Notes: generated by a model from the letters alone, not told the origin. A stretch of DNA of 64,000 nucleotides from Oscheius sp. JU75 (GCA_037178855.1 JASJZC010000004.1:5270001-5334000); one strand, 5' to 3'. Positions 1 through 12,547 are shown, counted from the stretch's first letter. Program-made: numbers and translations.

Positions 1-175
1 GACAAGGAGAATGTTCTCCGGACCAATATTATAGTTTAGTTCCAGAAGTTTCTGCTTCATTTGGTCGAAAAAAAGTAGGCCCAGCCTGAAGCCTCTGTAA
101 AACGAACTTCGGACTGCGAATTTTACAGCAATGTCGATTCTCTCCCGCGTCAAAATCCATGTTGGGACGTGATTT
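1..175 (-). CDS. Partial exon of an unrecognised gene
   Basis: On the minus strand one frame stays open from about base 165 to the window edge and reads like real protein: ERIDIAVKFAVRSSFYRGF followed by FDQMKQKLLELNY and PENILL. It is hydrophobic-rich with basic residues. In this frame a TGA lies just upstream near base 180, so the exon must begin after it; the only AG dinucleotides available (around 160-165) have a weak pyrimidine tract. I do not recognise the family. The rest of the gene would lie to the left of the window. This could also be chance, since the open stretch is only about 55 residues. Confidence 0.3.
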
Positions 176-554
176 TTTCATGTTTGTCGATAAACTCGAG
201 CTAATATTTCTCACTCTTTCTCAGCAAGAAAAAAAGACAAAAAGAGGAGAATTGAGTGAAGTGCATAGAAATCAGTGAAGGATTTGGGAAACTTGTTCTA
301 TCATCAAAATGAGGGCAGTATATGGTTTTCGATTTCAATTTTTTGCGATTAACAAGTAATTGGCAGTCGTAGTTTTCAAACTGGCATCAGAAAGTGTAAG
401 AAAACTTCAGAAAATAACGTGAAAATCAGAGAAAGAATGTAGGAAACGGACCGCCCATCGTAGGTGACGTCTGCACTTAAATGTTGCTTGAGATACGCAA
501 TTGCGTATTTTTGTAGCGAGAAAGAGAAAAATCCTAAAATGCTAGACGACAACA
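176..554. other. Intergenic region upstream of the cyclin K-like gene
   Basis: No convincing coding frame or structured element is visible. It probably holds promoter sequence for the plus-strand cyclin gene and possibly for the minus-strand partial gene at the left edge. Confidence 0.4.
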
Positions 555-1872
555 ATGCTTCCGGACTGGGTGTACAAAGACGAGGATTTTGAGGTGGAAG
601 GGGACTTAGCTCGAGAGAGTATACCCTGTTTCAGAATACTCCTTCGGTCAAAGACGGCTATCCGCGCAAGTTAGAGGAAAAGTTGAGGAGAGATGGAGTC
701 AAAACGCTGCTTAAGGTTGGAAACTTGATGAAAGTGTAGGTTTCTTCTGTGGAATTCTGCTAAATTGCTTTTTTACAGACGAAATGTGACTCTGACAACG
801 GCTGCCATCTTCTTCCACCGATTTTACATGTATCACAGCTTCAAGCAATACGAGGGCGATGTTAGTTCTTCTCTTCTGCTCGTGATTAGGCCAGTTTCCA
901 GCACGTAGCACTCGCAGCCCTGTTTCTGGCCGGAAAAGTGGAAGACACACCGAAAAGAATATGCAATCTGATTGCCGATGCCATGAAATTCGAACTTTTC
1001 CGGTTCTGTGATGCTAACAGCCTAACTGTAGGTTCATTCCACCCATTTGCCGACAATAGTCATTTTTTTAGGAGAAGATTGTGGCCGTGGAACGAGTAAT
1101 GCTATCGGCACTTCGCTTCGACTTCGTCGTAGAAAATCCATGTGTCTATTTAAAAAACTACATAACGAATCTCGGACTACCGGGTGGATGGGTAGGTGTT
1201 GCTTTCTTCTGTTTCAACGCCATCTGGCAACAGCAAGACTCTATAGCTGCCCCAGTATTCCTGCAACTTCGGCCATTTTTTCCTGTAGCAAACTTTTTTG
1301 TGCGGCATTACGAAGTTGATTTAAAAATTCGTCGAAAATCAACAAACTTGACTGTTTCTTAGTTTATCCACATTGCAGTGGATTAGGGAATGCCCTACTT
1401 CGGCTATACGGAACTGGAGGTTTGCGATCTATTTTCACAATATTTCGAGCAGCAAGTCGCAGAAAAGCTGCTGTTCTAACCTCCCGTTTTCGTCAAATTT
1501 TCTAACAAGCAACTCTTCAGGAAAACGCTGCAGCAAAAATGGCCACCGCCTTTCTCAACGACTGCCGTTTTCTAACGATCCTCATAGAGTGGGAGCCACA
1601 GGTACCATATTCCTCCTCTGAACTCTCATAAAAGTATTCAGATTCTCGCGATCGCCATGATTTCGCTGGCCTTTGACTATAAGAATTACGAGCCTGATAA
1701 TGTGCTGTGGTACTACGACTATGTAGTCGGTCTCACTCCTGAGGTTCTAGCCGGGATCGGACAAAAAGTCGGTTCTTTTTCAAATTCCGGACCTAAACAC
1801 TTTTTTCAGGTCCGCGACTTCTACGACGAGGAGACGCCAAAGAAGGAGGACAATGAGATATCGCCAAAATAG
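555..1872 (+). CDS. CCNK: Cyclin K-like cyclin
   Basis: Several short exons splice into a cyclin-box protein. After MLPDWVYKDEDFE and an intron comes NTPSVKDGYPRKLEEKLRR, then TTAAIFFHRFYMYHSFKQY, HVALAALFLAGKVEDTPKR and ERVMLSALRFDFVVENP. HRFYMYHSFKQ plus LAGKVEDTPK is the signature of the cyclin K/T/L transcriptional cyclins, and cyclin K fits best. The second cyclin fold is shorter (AKMATAFLNDCRFLTILIEW, then the last exons to a TAG at 1870-1872). Known cyclin K binds CDK12/13 and supports phosphorylation of the RNA polymerase II C-terminal domain in the nucleus. The long low-complexity tail of vertebrate cyclin K is missing. A ~330-base intron around 1190-1520 is large for this gene and its exact ends are uncertain. 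The gene converges on the WRN-like gene with about 100 bases between stops. Confidence 0.84.
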
Positions 1873-1979
1873 AAAAGAGGAGAAGACGACTATTTCCGCC
1901 GTAACCCTAGTTAAATGGGAGTATTTTTCATATAAAGATCATTTTTTCAAACCGGTAAAAGACAAGTAAGGGATACAAA

Positions 1980-4900
1980 TTAGAACATGGACTTCCTCTT
2001 CTTGGCAGCCGGCTCGCCCGGGATCGCATTCTTCATCCATGAAGGGACGGCTGGATCGGCTACTGGTTCAGCAGCTGAGACGGCAGGGAATTGTGCATCT
2101 TGAAGCCCGTATTCGAAGATGAGAATCTGACGGATGAGCTTCAGCTGTTCATAGGTGAGCTCGTCATCATTGAAACATTCCTTCATCGGTTTCAGGCGAC
2201 AGACATCTAAAGGTGAGCGTTCAGGCTATTAGCAAAAACATGTGGACACGAACGGTTTGGCTATCATTTTGTCACTATGCTCTCTTTCCATTTTACTTGT
2301 CCTTATGGCTGTTCTGTCAAACTGTCAGCTCTGGGCTCCAGATTCAAGCTCTACTACCGCATAACTATTTATCCTTGTCTATCGATAGCCTCTCGACCAG
2401 TCTATCCTGCCTCGGTTAACTCCCACGGTCAACCTGATCATCCTCTCACCATACTTCTGCCAGCATGTCTTTTATGTCTCGTCTTACAAACTCGGCCTGT
2501 CATTCCTTTCTGTTCACCTGTACCATATCTACTAGACTATATCAATCTAATCATTTATCTGCAGCCACCATTCCAGTCATTGTCAATTTGTTGTTTTGTT
2601 CTCTCTTATCATGTCCCGGTCAACCAACAGCTCTTTAGTTCACTTCCTATCTCCATGACTCGTTCTTACAACCTGTCCTTGTCACATTTGCCCTATCACA
2701 GCCAGAGCAATGTATTGAGCTCAGGAGTTCACATGTTATCCAATCGTGTGGTAGTTCACATGCCAGTTTTGGCCTGAAACTATAGACCACCATTAAAAAT
2801 CCAACCTCCTTTCAGTTTTTCCCTGATCGCCGTGAGAACGGCATCCTTCAACTCGCTGCTGATCGGAATAGCTGCAATGTGCAGTGGCAGACCCATCTCG
2901 GCGGCGCTGTGCAGATATCCACCGACTGTGGACTCCGTAACTGCTCGACTATTGGCCAATTCTGTCTGGGAGAGTTTTTTTTCCGATAACATAGAAAATG
3001 CTCACAATAGAGGTCTTGTTCAGAAGATGCGCCTTATAAGTAGCTTGAACCACGGGCTTCATCGTCCTGATTCTCAGGCTCAGATCTTCGGGAATCTGTT
3101 TTTCAAACTTTTTCTGTGTAACGAGAACATACATTTGCGGCGTTGACGACATTTGTAGGGAGATTGTGCTTGGCGCAGAAGTCGCGAATGAATGTCGTGA
3201 AGACGCTTCCGTATCTCTTTCGACGCTCCAAGCTGAACTCGCTTACCATGTCCAGTTTTTCGGGGCTGAAATTTCAATGTATTGTACAGAAAAGGAAAGT
3301 CTGGCTTTCTTATTGTTGCTGGTAGATTACTGGGACACTATTTGCCAACTTGTCAAGCAAATTACGAGGAATCGAGATACGAAGCTAGGAGATACGACGA
3401 GGCATATAAGCAGCAGAGAAGCTAAAACGAATAGGAATATGGTGACCAAGACAGTTAGGAAGAGATCGTGGAAGAGAATGACGGATCTGGACTATGACAA
3501 AGGGAGAGTCACACAAGTGCATGTCAAGTTTGCTCGTCCTACCAGCAAGTCGTTGACATAAAATCAGAAAAATAGCTTACCTGTCGGGCCGGACAGTGGC
3601 CAGCTGTTCCAGGAGCTTATTGGAGGCGACCATGAAGGGTCCGCATTCGTCTTTTCTAGCATGCTCCAGACGTAGCTCTTCTAAGGCATCTTTCAGTTGT
3701 TCCATCTAAATTTCTGCCTCTTCAGCGGACAAGAAGACAAGAATTACCGCGGCAACGTGCGCCGGGTCCATCTGGACCAAATTGTTGAGTTCTGGCATCT
3801 TCGAAGCATCCGGATAGTCGCGTCTTTTCACTGTACCGAGGAAGCTGAAAATGTAATGTTAGTCGACGAAGTTAGTGAAGAAAGTAACCTAGGACCGTAA
3901 GCGGAAGCCTCGATTTGTCCTTGACTCGAACCCGGTGTGGAAGCGGCGACGGCTACAGAGTTCGTGTCCTTGACTGAGATCAAGAGAGGAGTCGCTTCAA
4001 TTTCCAGGAACTGTAAATTAGGTGGTCGATTGAGAGGATCAGGCTGTCATTATTAGCAGCATCTATTGTCGCCTATCACGACCAAAATGTACATTTAGAT
4101 ACTTTTTCTGGCTCTGCATGTCTGCATCCGTTCAATGCTAGCCCCAGAGAACCAAAAAAAGAATTGTGTTCTAATCTGAACTCCTTTAGAGGGTAAGAGT
4201 GATCCAGATTGAGCTAATAGGAGGACGTCTTTGAAAAGAGGTAAGGGTAGAGACACTGAAAGACCCAAAACATCTCTTTTTGAAGCGATGACTGGCAGTA
4301 AGTATACTGGAACCATTATAGAGGTCGTTTTGCTTTCGAATCAGACAGAAGAATAGCAAAGTTTGGACCAATTTTAACTGTGACCCAATGAAAGTTTCGA
4401 ATTATACACGGGACTATATACTAATCAATTTTGGATTCGGCCATTTGACCAAATAACAAATAAGGTTACTATGAAAACTCCAGAAAAATGAGTACCCACC
4501 TTCCGGTTGCTCCTCAGCCACATCTCGGCTTTATCCGTGATCGAGAGGCAGGTGAGTTCTCTAACCGTGTGGGGCAGATTCATCCCGTACTCGCGAAGAT
4601 ATCCCATGACGCGAAGTTGCCGTCCGAGCTCCTTCCACCACTTTTCGCTCTTTGTTTTCCCGACACCGAACAGATTCGCGAAAGGACCTTTCCGACGGGA
4701 TTGCTCTTTCGCCTTTAATTGCTCTGGTTTCAATGCAAACTTCAAATACCATGCCACGAAGAAAGTCCACAGGTTTTCCCAGGCCCGTACGGCAGCTGTA
4801 GACGCCCTGCATGACCTGGAACAGCCAGCTGCACTCCTGACCGAAATCTACGCGAGTAGAGGCAGTGTTCTGAACAGATTTTGTCATTTTTTCAATGCAA

Positions 4901-7900
4901 AATGTACTAGATTCAGCCTGGTCATTCTGTCGCAGTTGTCACAGCAGTTCGGCTGCGCAATGGTCGGTTTCGGGTGCTGGGGATCGAAATGGCTGAGAAG
5001 GAGGCTGAAGAAGGGGTTACAATCGAAAGGACGGGAAAAAAAACGAACTATCGCCTGCAGGAAACGGCATTGAGGAAATGATCCAGGTGGCCGAGCATTT
5101 CTCGCGAGTGCGTTTTGTATGGCCCTTGTTGCTTTGAGAGGAAAGATCTGGAAAGCCATGTTTAGCAAGGGAAAAAGGTCTTCTTGACATAGTTTGCTAA
5201 TCTGACTCTCTTCTCTGACCCAAACCATTTTTCTTACGTGGCACTTGTATGATACACGTGCGAATTTGCCTCATACCCCCCGAGTCTAACAGATTCCTAA
5301 AATTAAAGTTTTGGTATTGAATTTCAAAGCAATTTCTAGTAATAGAATTCTGCTACAAAACACAGTAATTAGGCGCATAGCAAAGTTTTACAGCAACTCC
5401 ACCTTAGTTGAAAGCATCCAAATCGGACCCGTTATGGATCATCCTAAATCCCATGAAGTTACCTGTTAATCATCATATCGCTGTTTGTCCAGAAGCAGAT
5501 AGCAAAAGCTTGCGATCCGTCTCGGCCACCGCGACCAATTTCCTGATAGTAGCATTCTATGTTCTTTGGCGCCCCGTAATGGATGACATTTCGCACGTCA
5601 GGCTTGTCAATACCCATTCCGAATGCCACTGTGGCCACGATTGTCGTACAGGCGTCCTGCAGAAAGTCCTCGTGGGACTTTTTGCGATTCTTTTCCGACA
5701 TGTCCGCGTGGTATTTCACGCAGTTGACTCCGGCAGCCCGGAGCTCCGCGTGGATCTCGTCGACGGCCTTCTTCGTCGGACAGTAGATGATTGTGGGTCC
5801 GCGGAAGTGCTTGCCCTGGAGTTTTTGACGTTACTTTTGTACAAATGGATAACAAACCTTGTCCGAGCTTATGATCATGAGCGGCTCTAAGTCGTCCTTC
5901 AGATTGGTTCCTCGGGCCACCGAAATGTGGATGTTCGTTCTGGAAAAACAACATGAGTTCAAGGTTTAAAGTGACTGCTAAACTGATAAGTTCTGCCTGC
6001 ATAGTTGACAGTAACTGAACTAACTACCGCCACGACAGCAGTTAGCAAATGACTACATGGTAAGTCAACTTCCGGGCTCATGAGACACGGTTCGGTACAG
6101 GCAGACAGTGGATTGATACTGTGGCACTGACAGGGCATGGGTGACCGGTTTGACAAGTACATGATAAAGCAGTGACAGATTTAAAGAACAATTTGACATA
6201 ACAAGTTCGAAAGGAACAGGACACATCTGCAGACGATTAGTTCTTAGGAAAGAAACATACTAAAAGACATGGGTTGAAAAGGACATGTTAGCGTGTATAG
6301 TAGAAGCTTGTTGGGGAATGATATGGATTTCTTGGCATAACAAGTTGACAGGTAGATGGGAAACCGAATACTAAACACAGATCAAAAGAGAACTAGATTG
6401 CTGGAAATCCTTGACATGTTTGGACAGAGAAAGATTTAAAAAGAAGAGACAAAAAGCTAGACAAGGTGACAGGCTGAAATAAGGACAGGATATAAATTGG
6501 ACAGCTTCACAGACGCCAAGTGAGTGTGGGGTCTCAAACAAATCCGCTACCATAAGCAGCAGATAAGATACTTGTTATTGTGCTAGAACACTTTCGATTC
6601 AATATGCTGTAAAAACGCTAAGCAACCTGTCAAAACCCGTGCAGATGATAGAAGGCCGGACCATTTGCAGGTTCGTGGCAATGTCATCACGGACAGTGGC
6701 CGTGGCTGTGGCTGTCAGTGCCATGACTGGGACTCCTGGGAACGTCTGTCTCATCTTGGCCAGATTTCTGTAAGAGGAGCGGAAGTCGTGCCCCCATTGA
6801 GAAACGCAGTGAGCCTCATCGATGGCGATCAGCTTCACGACTAAACTCCTTGTTATCAGGTCTAAAAATGGAAAGGAACCTGGCTGAAGACGAGCTAGAT
6901 TGTAGCTGCCGGTTTCGACATATTCCGGGGTCAGGTAGAGGAAATTTAGCCGTCCACCAAGCGCCGATTCGATAATTCCGTCTCTTACAGTGAGCGGTGT
7001 GCTTCCGCAGATCATGGTGGCCGGAATTCCGTTGATTCTAAATCATTTTCACGATTCTACTGTAATGTATTCTACTTCATGCTCCGGAGCTGATCGTTCA
7101 TCAGGGAGATGAGCGGCGAGATGACGATCGTCAGGGAATTCTGCAGAAGTGAGGGCATCTGGTAGCAGACACTCTTTCCATAGCCTGAAAGTTGGCATTT
7201 TAGTGGCTCTTTACCCTGATTTGAAGCCTATTTTGATACCAAAAGTTTCAGGTCCGTTTGAAGGTGTGAATTTGGGCCATAATTTGTTAAAAAAAAAAGA
7301 TGACTAATTAGGTCTTGCTCAATTTGAATGCGCGCCAACTCGTGGGTCTCGTCACGTGTACTACCGTACATCGGGCGAACATCCGTTCGCTTCACTATTA
7401 TTAGGATTCATACTTGTTTCCCTCTCACGTCACTCGTTTTTCTTATTTTTCTAATCTCTCATTCGCTCCAGAAGCATCTATATATTTTGCCTAAATAAAT
7501 ATATAGAACACACTCTTCCCTTCCTAATATCTACAGATTGTGTCGGCAGACAAAGCTCCCGAAATGCTAACGAGAGAGAGAGAGAGAGAGAGAGATAGCC
7601 ATCTAGCGAAAAGTTACGTTCAATGGAATAGCCTATTAATCGATCAATTCTGCTCGTTGTTCCTTTTTATGGAAGCCATTATAGAGCTCCACAATACTAT
7701 TTGGCAAGCTACCCGCTAAAAACAACGCAGGGTGAAGCTCAAGTGACAAAAACTTAAAAAGTTCGGTCAATTTCGGTAACAAGACTACTTTGAATCTTTC
7801 CCATTGTAGGTTCTAAGAAACTACCATGTTTGACCTACTTTTACCCTCGAACACAATCTCCAGTTACGTCAGCTTGCTTTCCCATCAAAACATGTTGCTC

Positions 7901-10900
7901 CTTCAGTCAGTTAAAACATGTCATTTTCTTTTCAAATACATCGACATCCCCGAAAACAATAGACTTCCTTCACTTTGCTCGAAATTTGCTGACCGTTTGG
8001 ATTGACCGCCAGAAAGTGCGCTCTGGCGCCGTTTCACCGCGAACTACTGTAAGCGGTTTGTCAAAAAACGCTGTCTCCGTAGCTCCGCCCATTTCCAGCT
8101 TTTTATTCCTTTTTTCCATTTCTCATAGTTCAAGTTACATATTTTCAGACCAAAATGGAGTCTCAAGTGGACGGTAATGAGGTCACTGAGGTGAAGGTCG
8201 AAGCCTCGACCTCGGAAGAGCCCTCTGGCTCGGTCGGGGAGAAAGTAAGCTAATTAGGCAGATTTTCCAACAATGTATTGATTTTCTAGGGCGAAAACGG
8301 AGAAGAGGGCAAGATTCCGTTCACCCGAGCCGTCAGACGACAGAAGACCAATGGCAAAAACGGGGATGTACAGGAGCCGAAAGAGGAATTTGTCGAGCTC
8401 AAGGATCCGATTAAGAAACGAGGTAGGGAGCCATTTTCTTATAGTTGAATTATCATTTTAGCCACAGCCATGACAAATTCGAGTGACCACCGCGGAATAC
8501 AGATTGGAAGACCATACCAGGCTCCGCCGGTGACTCTTCTGGATCCAGCACTGGTTTCGGACGATGCTGATCGAGATGTGGTGAGTTTTTGCCTTTTCCC
8601 TCGATAAAATCGATGAAATTCAGCCGGTCTGGCTGAATGACCCGAAGAAAGTCGACGAGACGAAACTGGACCAGTTCATTGACGAAGCCGTCGGCGTTTA
8701 TCGTCTTTCACTCGACCGAGTAAGTTCTTTTTTCCAAATTTTTAAACGAGAAAATCGATCTCAGGCCCTATTTATCCTCACGCAGTCTGACTACGATATC
8801 AACAAAGCTCGCGAGGAGGTCAAATCGCGAAAAGTCGTGGAAGAGGAATGGAGCGACGACGACAAAATCATCTTCCGGATCGCCTTCCAGCAGTATGGCA
8901 AGAATTTCAACAAGATTCGTCAAATGGTTAGCTTTGTCTTAATTTACGAGAGACGGAGTCAATTGAGATGCCCTATCGCAGCATCGCCAACATCATCCAA
9001 TTCTACTACCATATCAAGAAGCGTTGGAAGGACGCCAATACTGTACAGACTCTGGAGACCGTCGACATGATTGTCACTCTAGGAAACAACGAGTACGCAC
9101 TATAATCTCTCTCACTTTTTGTAAATAAACATACGGGTTTTATCAACAGCCTAGAGGCTGGCCAGAAAAAGAAGTCTTGTAGCTTCTGAGTCCGGATCAG
9201 GGATGGTCGGAGAGATGCTGGATTCTCTCTAGATTCAGTCCTAGACCGCAAAAAACATCAAAAGATCGTCAGAAAAGAGGGTATCTGAACATCAAAAATA
9301 ACATGTACTCGACCATCCCTGCTCTGGGCGAGAACCAATTTCTTTTGAGGGGTTTAGAAGCTTTCTAACCTTTAAATCTTGTGAAAATCTTACATCATTT
9401 TGTGTTCCAAAGGGTTGCTCAAATACTAACATCTACATAAGAAACCTCACCAGAGTCCCCTCGCATTTCAACACGACTAAATTTACCAGTAAAAGCTTTG
9501 AAGAACTAATAGAGAGGGTTCGAAAAGCAAGTTTACAAGGAGAAATTTTGGAGATCCAGGTCAAATAAGCCTAGAAAAGCACGGCAATCTTTTTGTTTTG
9601 GTTCGGGCCATAAGGCACAAGCCCACATATTTGATATTTTACATACATTTTTGCCAGATTCTTGAGCATGTTTTGCAAGCCAAAATGTTAAAAAATGACG
9701 AATTTTCCTCAAAATACAGTTCCAATTTTCAGAGCCCCGCGAAATCCTCGAGCCAGCGAGCTGTACAGACGCAAAGATAAGCCCTCCTTCTACAATGCGT
9801 GGGTTTTCTCTTACAATTCCCCAGTTCCCAAATTTTAGGCTTGAAGACTTCCCCCCCATTGAGGAGATCGTCCAGGGCGAGCAGATCGGGACGTGTGAGA
9901 ACTGCGGCAACGAGTCGCGTCACATCAAGACGATCGAGACTAATGAGGTCCAGTATATGGGAGGAGGCGTCGAGCTCAGACTCAGCATGTGTCTTCTCTG
10001 TCGTCAGTACTTTGAGTAGGCCCTTTTTGTATCGAATTTCACTTGAAAATTATCTAGGATATGTGGAATTTTGCGTCCTACAGACCTACTCAGCACCCTG
10101 AAGGCCAATTCTAAGCTCAAGTACGACCGATTCGAGCCAGGTACTCTATTTCTTTTTCCTCAAAAAACAAAATTTTAGGCTGGAAAGAAATGCTGGACAA
10201 GTTTGCAGACCTGTCCACTGTCGTCAATCGCCCCACCTCGCAGAATCAAAACCCTGGAACCGCCGCCATCAGTGCCACCCAAAAGGTGGTCACCAAGCTG
10301 GACATTGAACTGCAGAAGGTCAACCAGGTGATTGGTGAGAAGAGAGCCGCCTGTGCTCGAATGGAAGCACAACTTGAGAAGGAGATCAGCGAACTCGAGA
10401 ACTATGCTGACCTTAGGTAAGTTCGGAGTAAGAGTTATCACAGTTTCGCCCCCAAAAACCATGATAACAAATGGAATAATCTATCAGAAGAGTCAAAAAA
10501 GACAACAGATCATACGACGGTACACCGTACCCAAACAATGTTTAGATAGTGTGGTTAGATAGAATACATATTCGCCAGGAAGTCAAACAATGTTTCTTTC
10601 GATTTGACTTCAAGAACAGATTGAAACTGGAGTGAAAATCTATTAGAACTATCCTAGGTGCGATAAATTGTCTAAAGAGTTCGTAAACATCAAAAATACC
10701 TGATTTTCAGACAACGAGTGAAAGAATTCAAGGTCAAGGACAAGCTCCTGCGTCGCCGTGACGAGTGGACTGATCAGGAGAAGTATAACACTATGCACGG
10801 TACCTCTTTTTCATATGCCAAACTCAAAAATTTTAGCTATTTGGCGCTACGACATGAATTGGGAGGCCGTGGGCGAAATGGTTCCCACAAAGAGTCGGCA

Positions 10901-12385
10901 GCAGCTGCAGAAATTTTACGAAATGCACAAGAAGTTCATCGATGACGTAATTTTTGTATCTGGGCTTTTTAACAAGTTTTTAGCATGCCAAAGCGCTGAA
11001 ACTGAAGAAAAAAGAACAAGAAGAAGAACAGCAAACAGGCGGTCAGCCCCTGATGGACAAAATCCAAGACGAGTTAAAGATCTCCGATGATTAAAACCGG
11101 TCATATTACCCACTTTCCCCATGTTCTCAATATTAAAATATTTGTGTACCTGTAGACATGAGAACAATCTGATCGCGGCCCTTCAAGGCATCGCAGATGA
11201 TCTGCCACTGTTTCGGACGGAACGACCTGTGACCAAACTTTTCCTGAAAGGGAGACGGTTAGAAAAAAAAACAATTGGAAACGGTACCAGAAGAAGTTCT
11301 AAGGCGACGGCGATCGGCTCATCACTGGATTCAAGGGATTTTATTGCGAAAGGCGTCTGGACGGAGGGAACGATCTCCACGGGCTCGTCGAAACTGCTGT
11401 CCGCGTCCTTGGGAGGAACTGAAAGAAATGGGCTGTTAGTTGGTGACTGTTTCTGAGAGGTGCAGTTAGAGAAACGTTGTAACTTGATTGAAATCTGAGG
11501 CTTACATGAGCCGTCAAATGAAGTTTGCTGTCCTGGACAGCCGAAGGATAAGTATGAGACTGAATCACACAATGTAATGAGAAGCACTCTGTGAGCTGTT
11601 CCTTTTCTACCGCTGTACAAATATTCTTACGCACCAAATAGGTTTTTCGAGTCACGGATAACTGAGCTAGAATTCGTTCAACAGCTCACTTGACTGTACA
11701 TCTCTGCTTTAAAAACAACGAGTGTTATAGATGATGTGCTTACACCGAACCACATAGTATCATTTCTCGCGGCAACTATTTCTTCCTTTCTGAATTTTCT
11801 GGCAGGACATTCGAAAACCCGGCCTACAGTATCCTAACCTGGTTGATCGAGACCGGACCGGCCTATTTCCCAATCCTGGAGAGGATATTTAACAACGACG
11901 TTAGTTGCTAGCAAAAAAAATCTCAATAAACCTTTTTTTCGGTCTTTCAACTCAAAAGTCCGGGTGGAAACGTGTAATTTCCAGGATAACTCGAAATGCT
12001 CAGTGTCCCCTCTTATGCTTAAAGGCTTCTACAGCTGAAGGGAAAAGGAATTTCAACAAACTTCCAGCTCTAGCAGTCAATGTTGCTTCTAAGCCTTTTG
12101 ACTCTAGCAGTATTCCATTTCCTTCTTCGCCCTCTTTTAAAAGATAACACTAAGATTTTCATCAAGTTCTACTACCCCTCAGCACTAAAAAAAAATAAGT
12201 CATAAGCTTCACCGTATTCATCGCTATCGTCTACACTACTGGACGAGGTGGAATCCTGCGACGTCTGGCTCTCCATGGTCTCGTTTCTGCTGCTAACTAC
12301 TAAAATATCGACGTTTCATCCACATTCAAGCAACGTTACCGCTTTCGTCAAAAGGCTCATCATCAAACGAGTCATAACCCGACAT
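1980..12385 (-). CDS. WRN: WRN-type RecQ DNA helicase
   Basis: The exons give a nearly complete RecQ helicase of the Werner type. The order is: acidic N-terminus from MSGYDSFDDEPFDES (ATG at 12383-12385, directly after an AG); motif 0 with EKFGHRSFRPKQWQ (about 11250); Walker A split as LMST at 11153 and GYGKSVCYQ at about 7183; IDEAHCVSQWGHDF; ALTATATATVRDD; TIIYCPTKKAVDEI; FGMGIDKPDVRNVIHYG; CYYQEIGRGGRDG; zinc residues CCDNCD (about 4945); RQC winged helix with WWKELGRQLRVMGYL (about 4640); HRDC domain (3720-3150); and a C-terminal helical region. The tail VPSWMKNAIP resembles the WRN tail. The vertebrate WRN exonuclease domain is absent: only about 90 residues precede motif 0. In the family this is a 3'-5' helicase acting on replication and repair intermediates. 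A ~4 kb intron (7184-11152) contains the CoREST-like gene. It lies 160 bases downstream of the mL44 gene, probably in one operon. Confidence 0.9.
7572..7596. repeat. (GA)n microsatellite
   Basis: An uninterrupted run of GA dinucleotides in the WRN intron, between its left-hand part and the CoREST start. Confidence 0.85.
8155..11092 (+). CDS. RCOR: CoREST-like corepressor (ELM2, SANT, zinc motif, SANT)
   Basis: The start ATG follows TTTTCAG by six bases, which suits trans-splicing. Domains in order: acidic N-terminus; an ELM2-like segment with GIQIGRPYQAPPV (about 8500); first SANT domain EEWSDDDKIIFRIAFQQYG to PYRSIANIIQFYYHIKKRW (8840-9040); a linker; a four-cysteine motif CENCG to CLLCRQ (9895-10005); a coiled coil with LDIELQKVNQVIGEKR (about 10300); and a second SANT domain beginning with DEWTDQEKYNTMH and containing MNWEAVGEMVPTKSRQQLQK (10760-10920). 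Two SANT domains with a coiled linker are typical of CoREST, the scaffold that joins LSD1 demethylase and HDACs on chromatin. The cysteine motif between them recalls the GATA-like finger of MTA/RERE proteins and is not in human CoREST as I know it. The whole gene lies antisense within one intron of the WRN-like gene, and its stop is only about 60 bases from the next WRN exon. Confidence 0.87.
11420..12214. other. Long WRN intron with an open plus-strand fragment
   Basis: This intron separates the acidic first two WRN exons from the motif-0 exons. Its only notable content is a plus-strand open frame at about 11742-11907, which reads like a terminal exon and is followed by AATAAA near 11920. 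The frame contains FENPAYSILTWLIETGP and ILERIFNND and ends at TAG. An acceptor-like TTTTCTGGCAG sits just before the GACATTCG at about 11810. I cannot name the family; it may be a relic of a nested gene. Confidence 0.35.
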
Positions 12386-12547
12386 TCTAAACCTATTTCA
12401 TTTGTAATTTGTGCTAAGAAGCTACAGTAGGACAGAGTTAGATAAAAACCGAGACGAGAAAACATTTTTTTGATAGTTGAGCCGTTCATTTTTCTAACAA
12501 TAAGGACAACAATGTAACAATATAAACTAAGTGTGAAGGTATACAAG

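Noticed and set aside
2213-2777. Plus-strand protein in the WRN intron near its 3' end
   Set aside because: The composition follows CTGTC-rich low-complexity intron sequence, and no family motif is present.
3166-3561. Plus-strand 131-residue open frame
   Set aside because: It is a shadow of the WRN HRDC exon on the minus strand continuing into an intron.
6862-6879. An 18-base intron in the WRN helicase domain (GTTCCT to TTTTAG)
   Set aside because: The reading frame stays open through it and no other intron here is that short, so it is probably coding.
7190-8150. Apparent loss of the WRN N-terminus because exons stop at GYGKS
   Set aside because: The missing motif 0 and first half of Walker A were found on the same strand at 11153-11420, on the far side of the CoREST-like gene, and join in frame.
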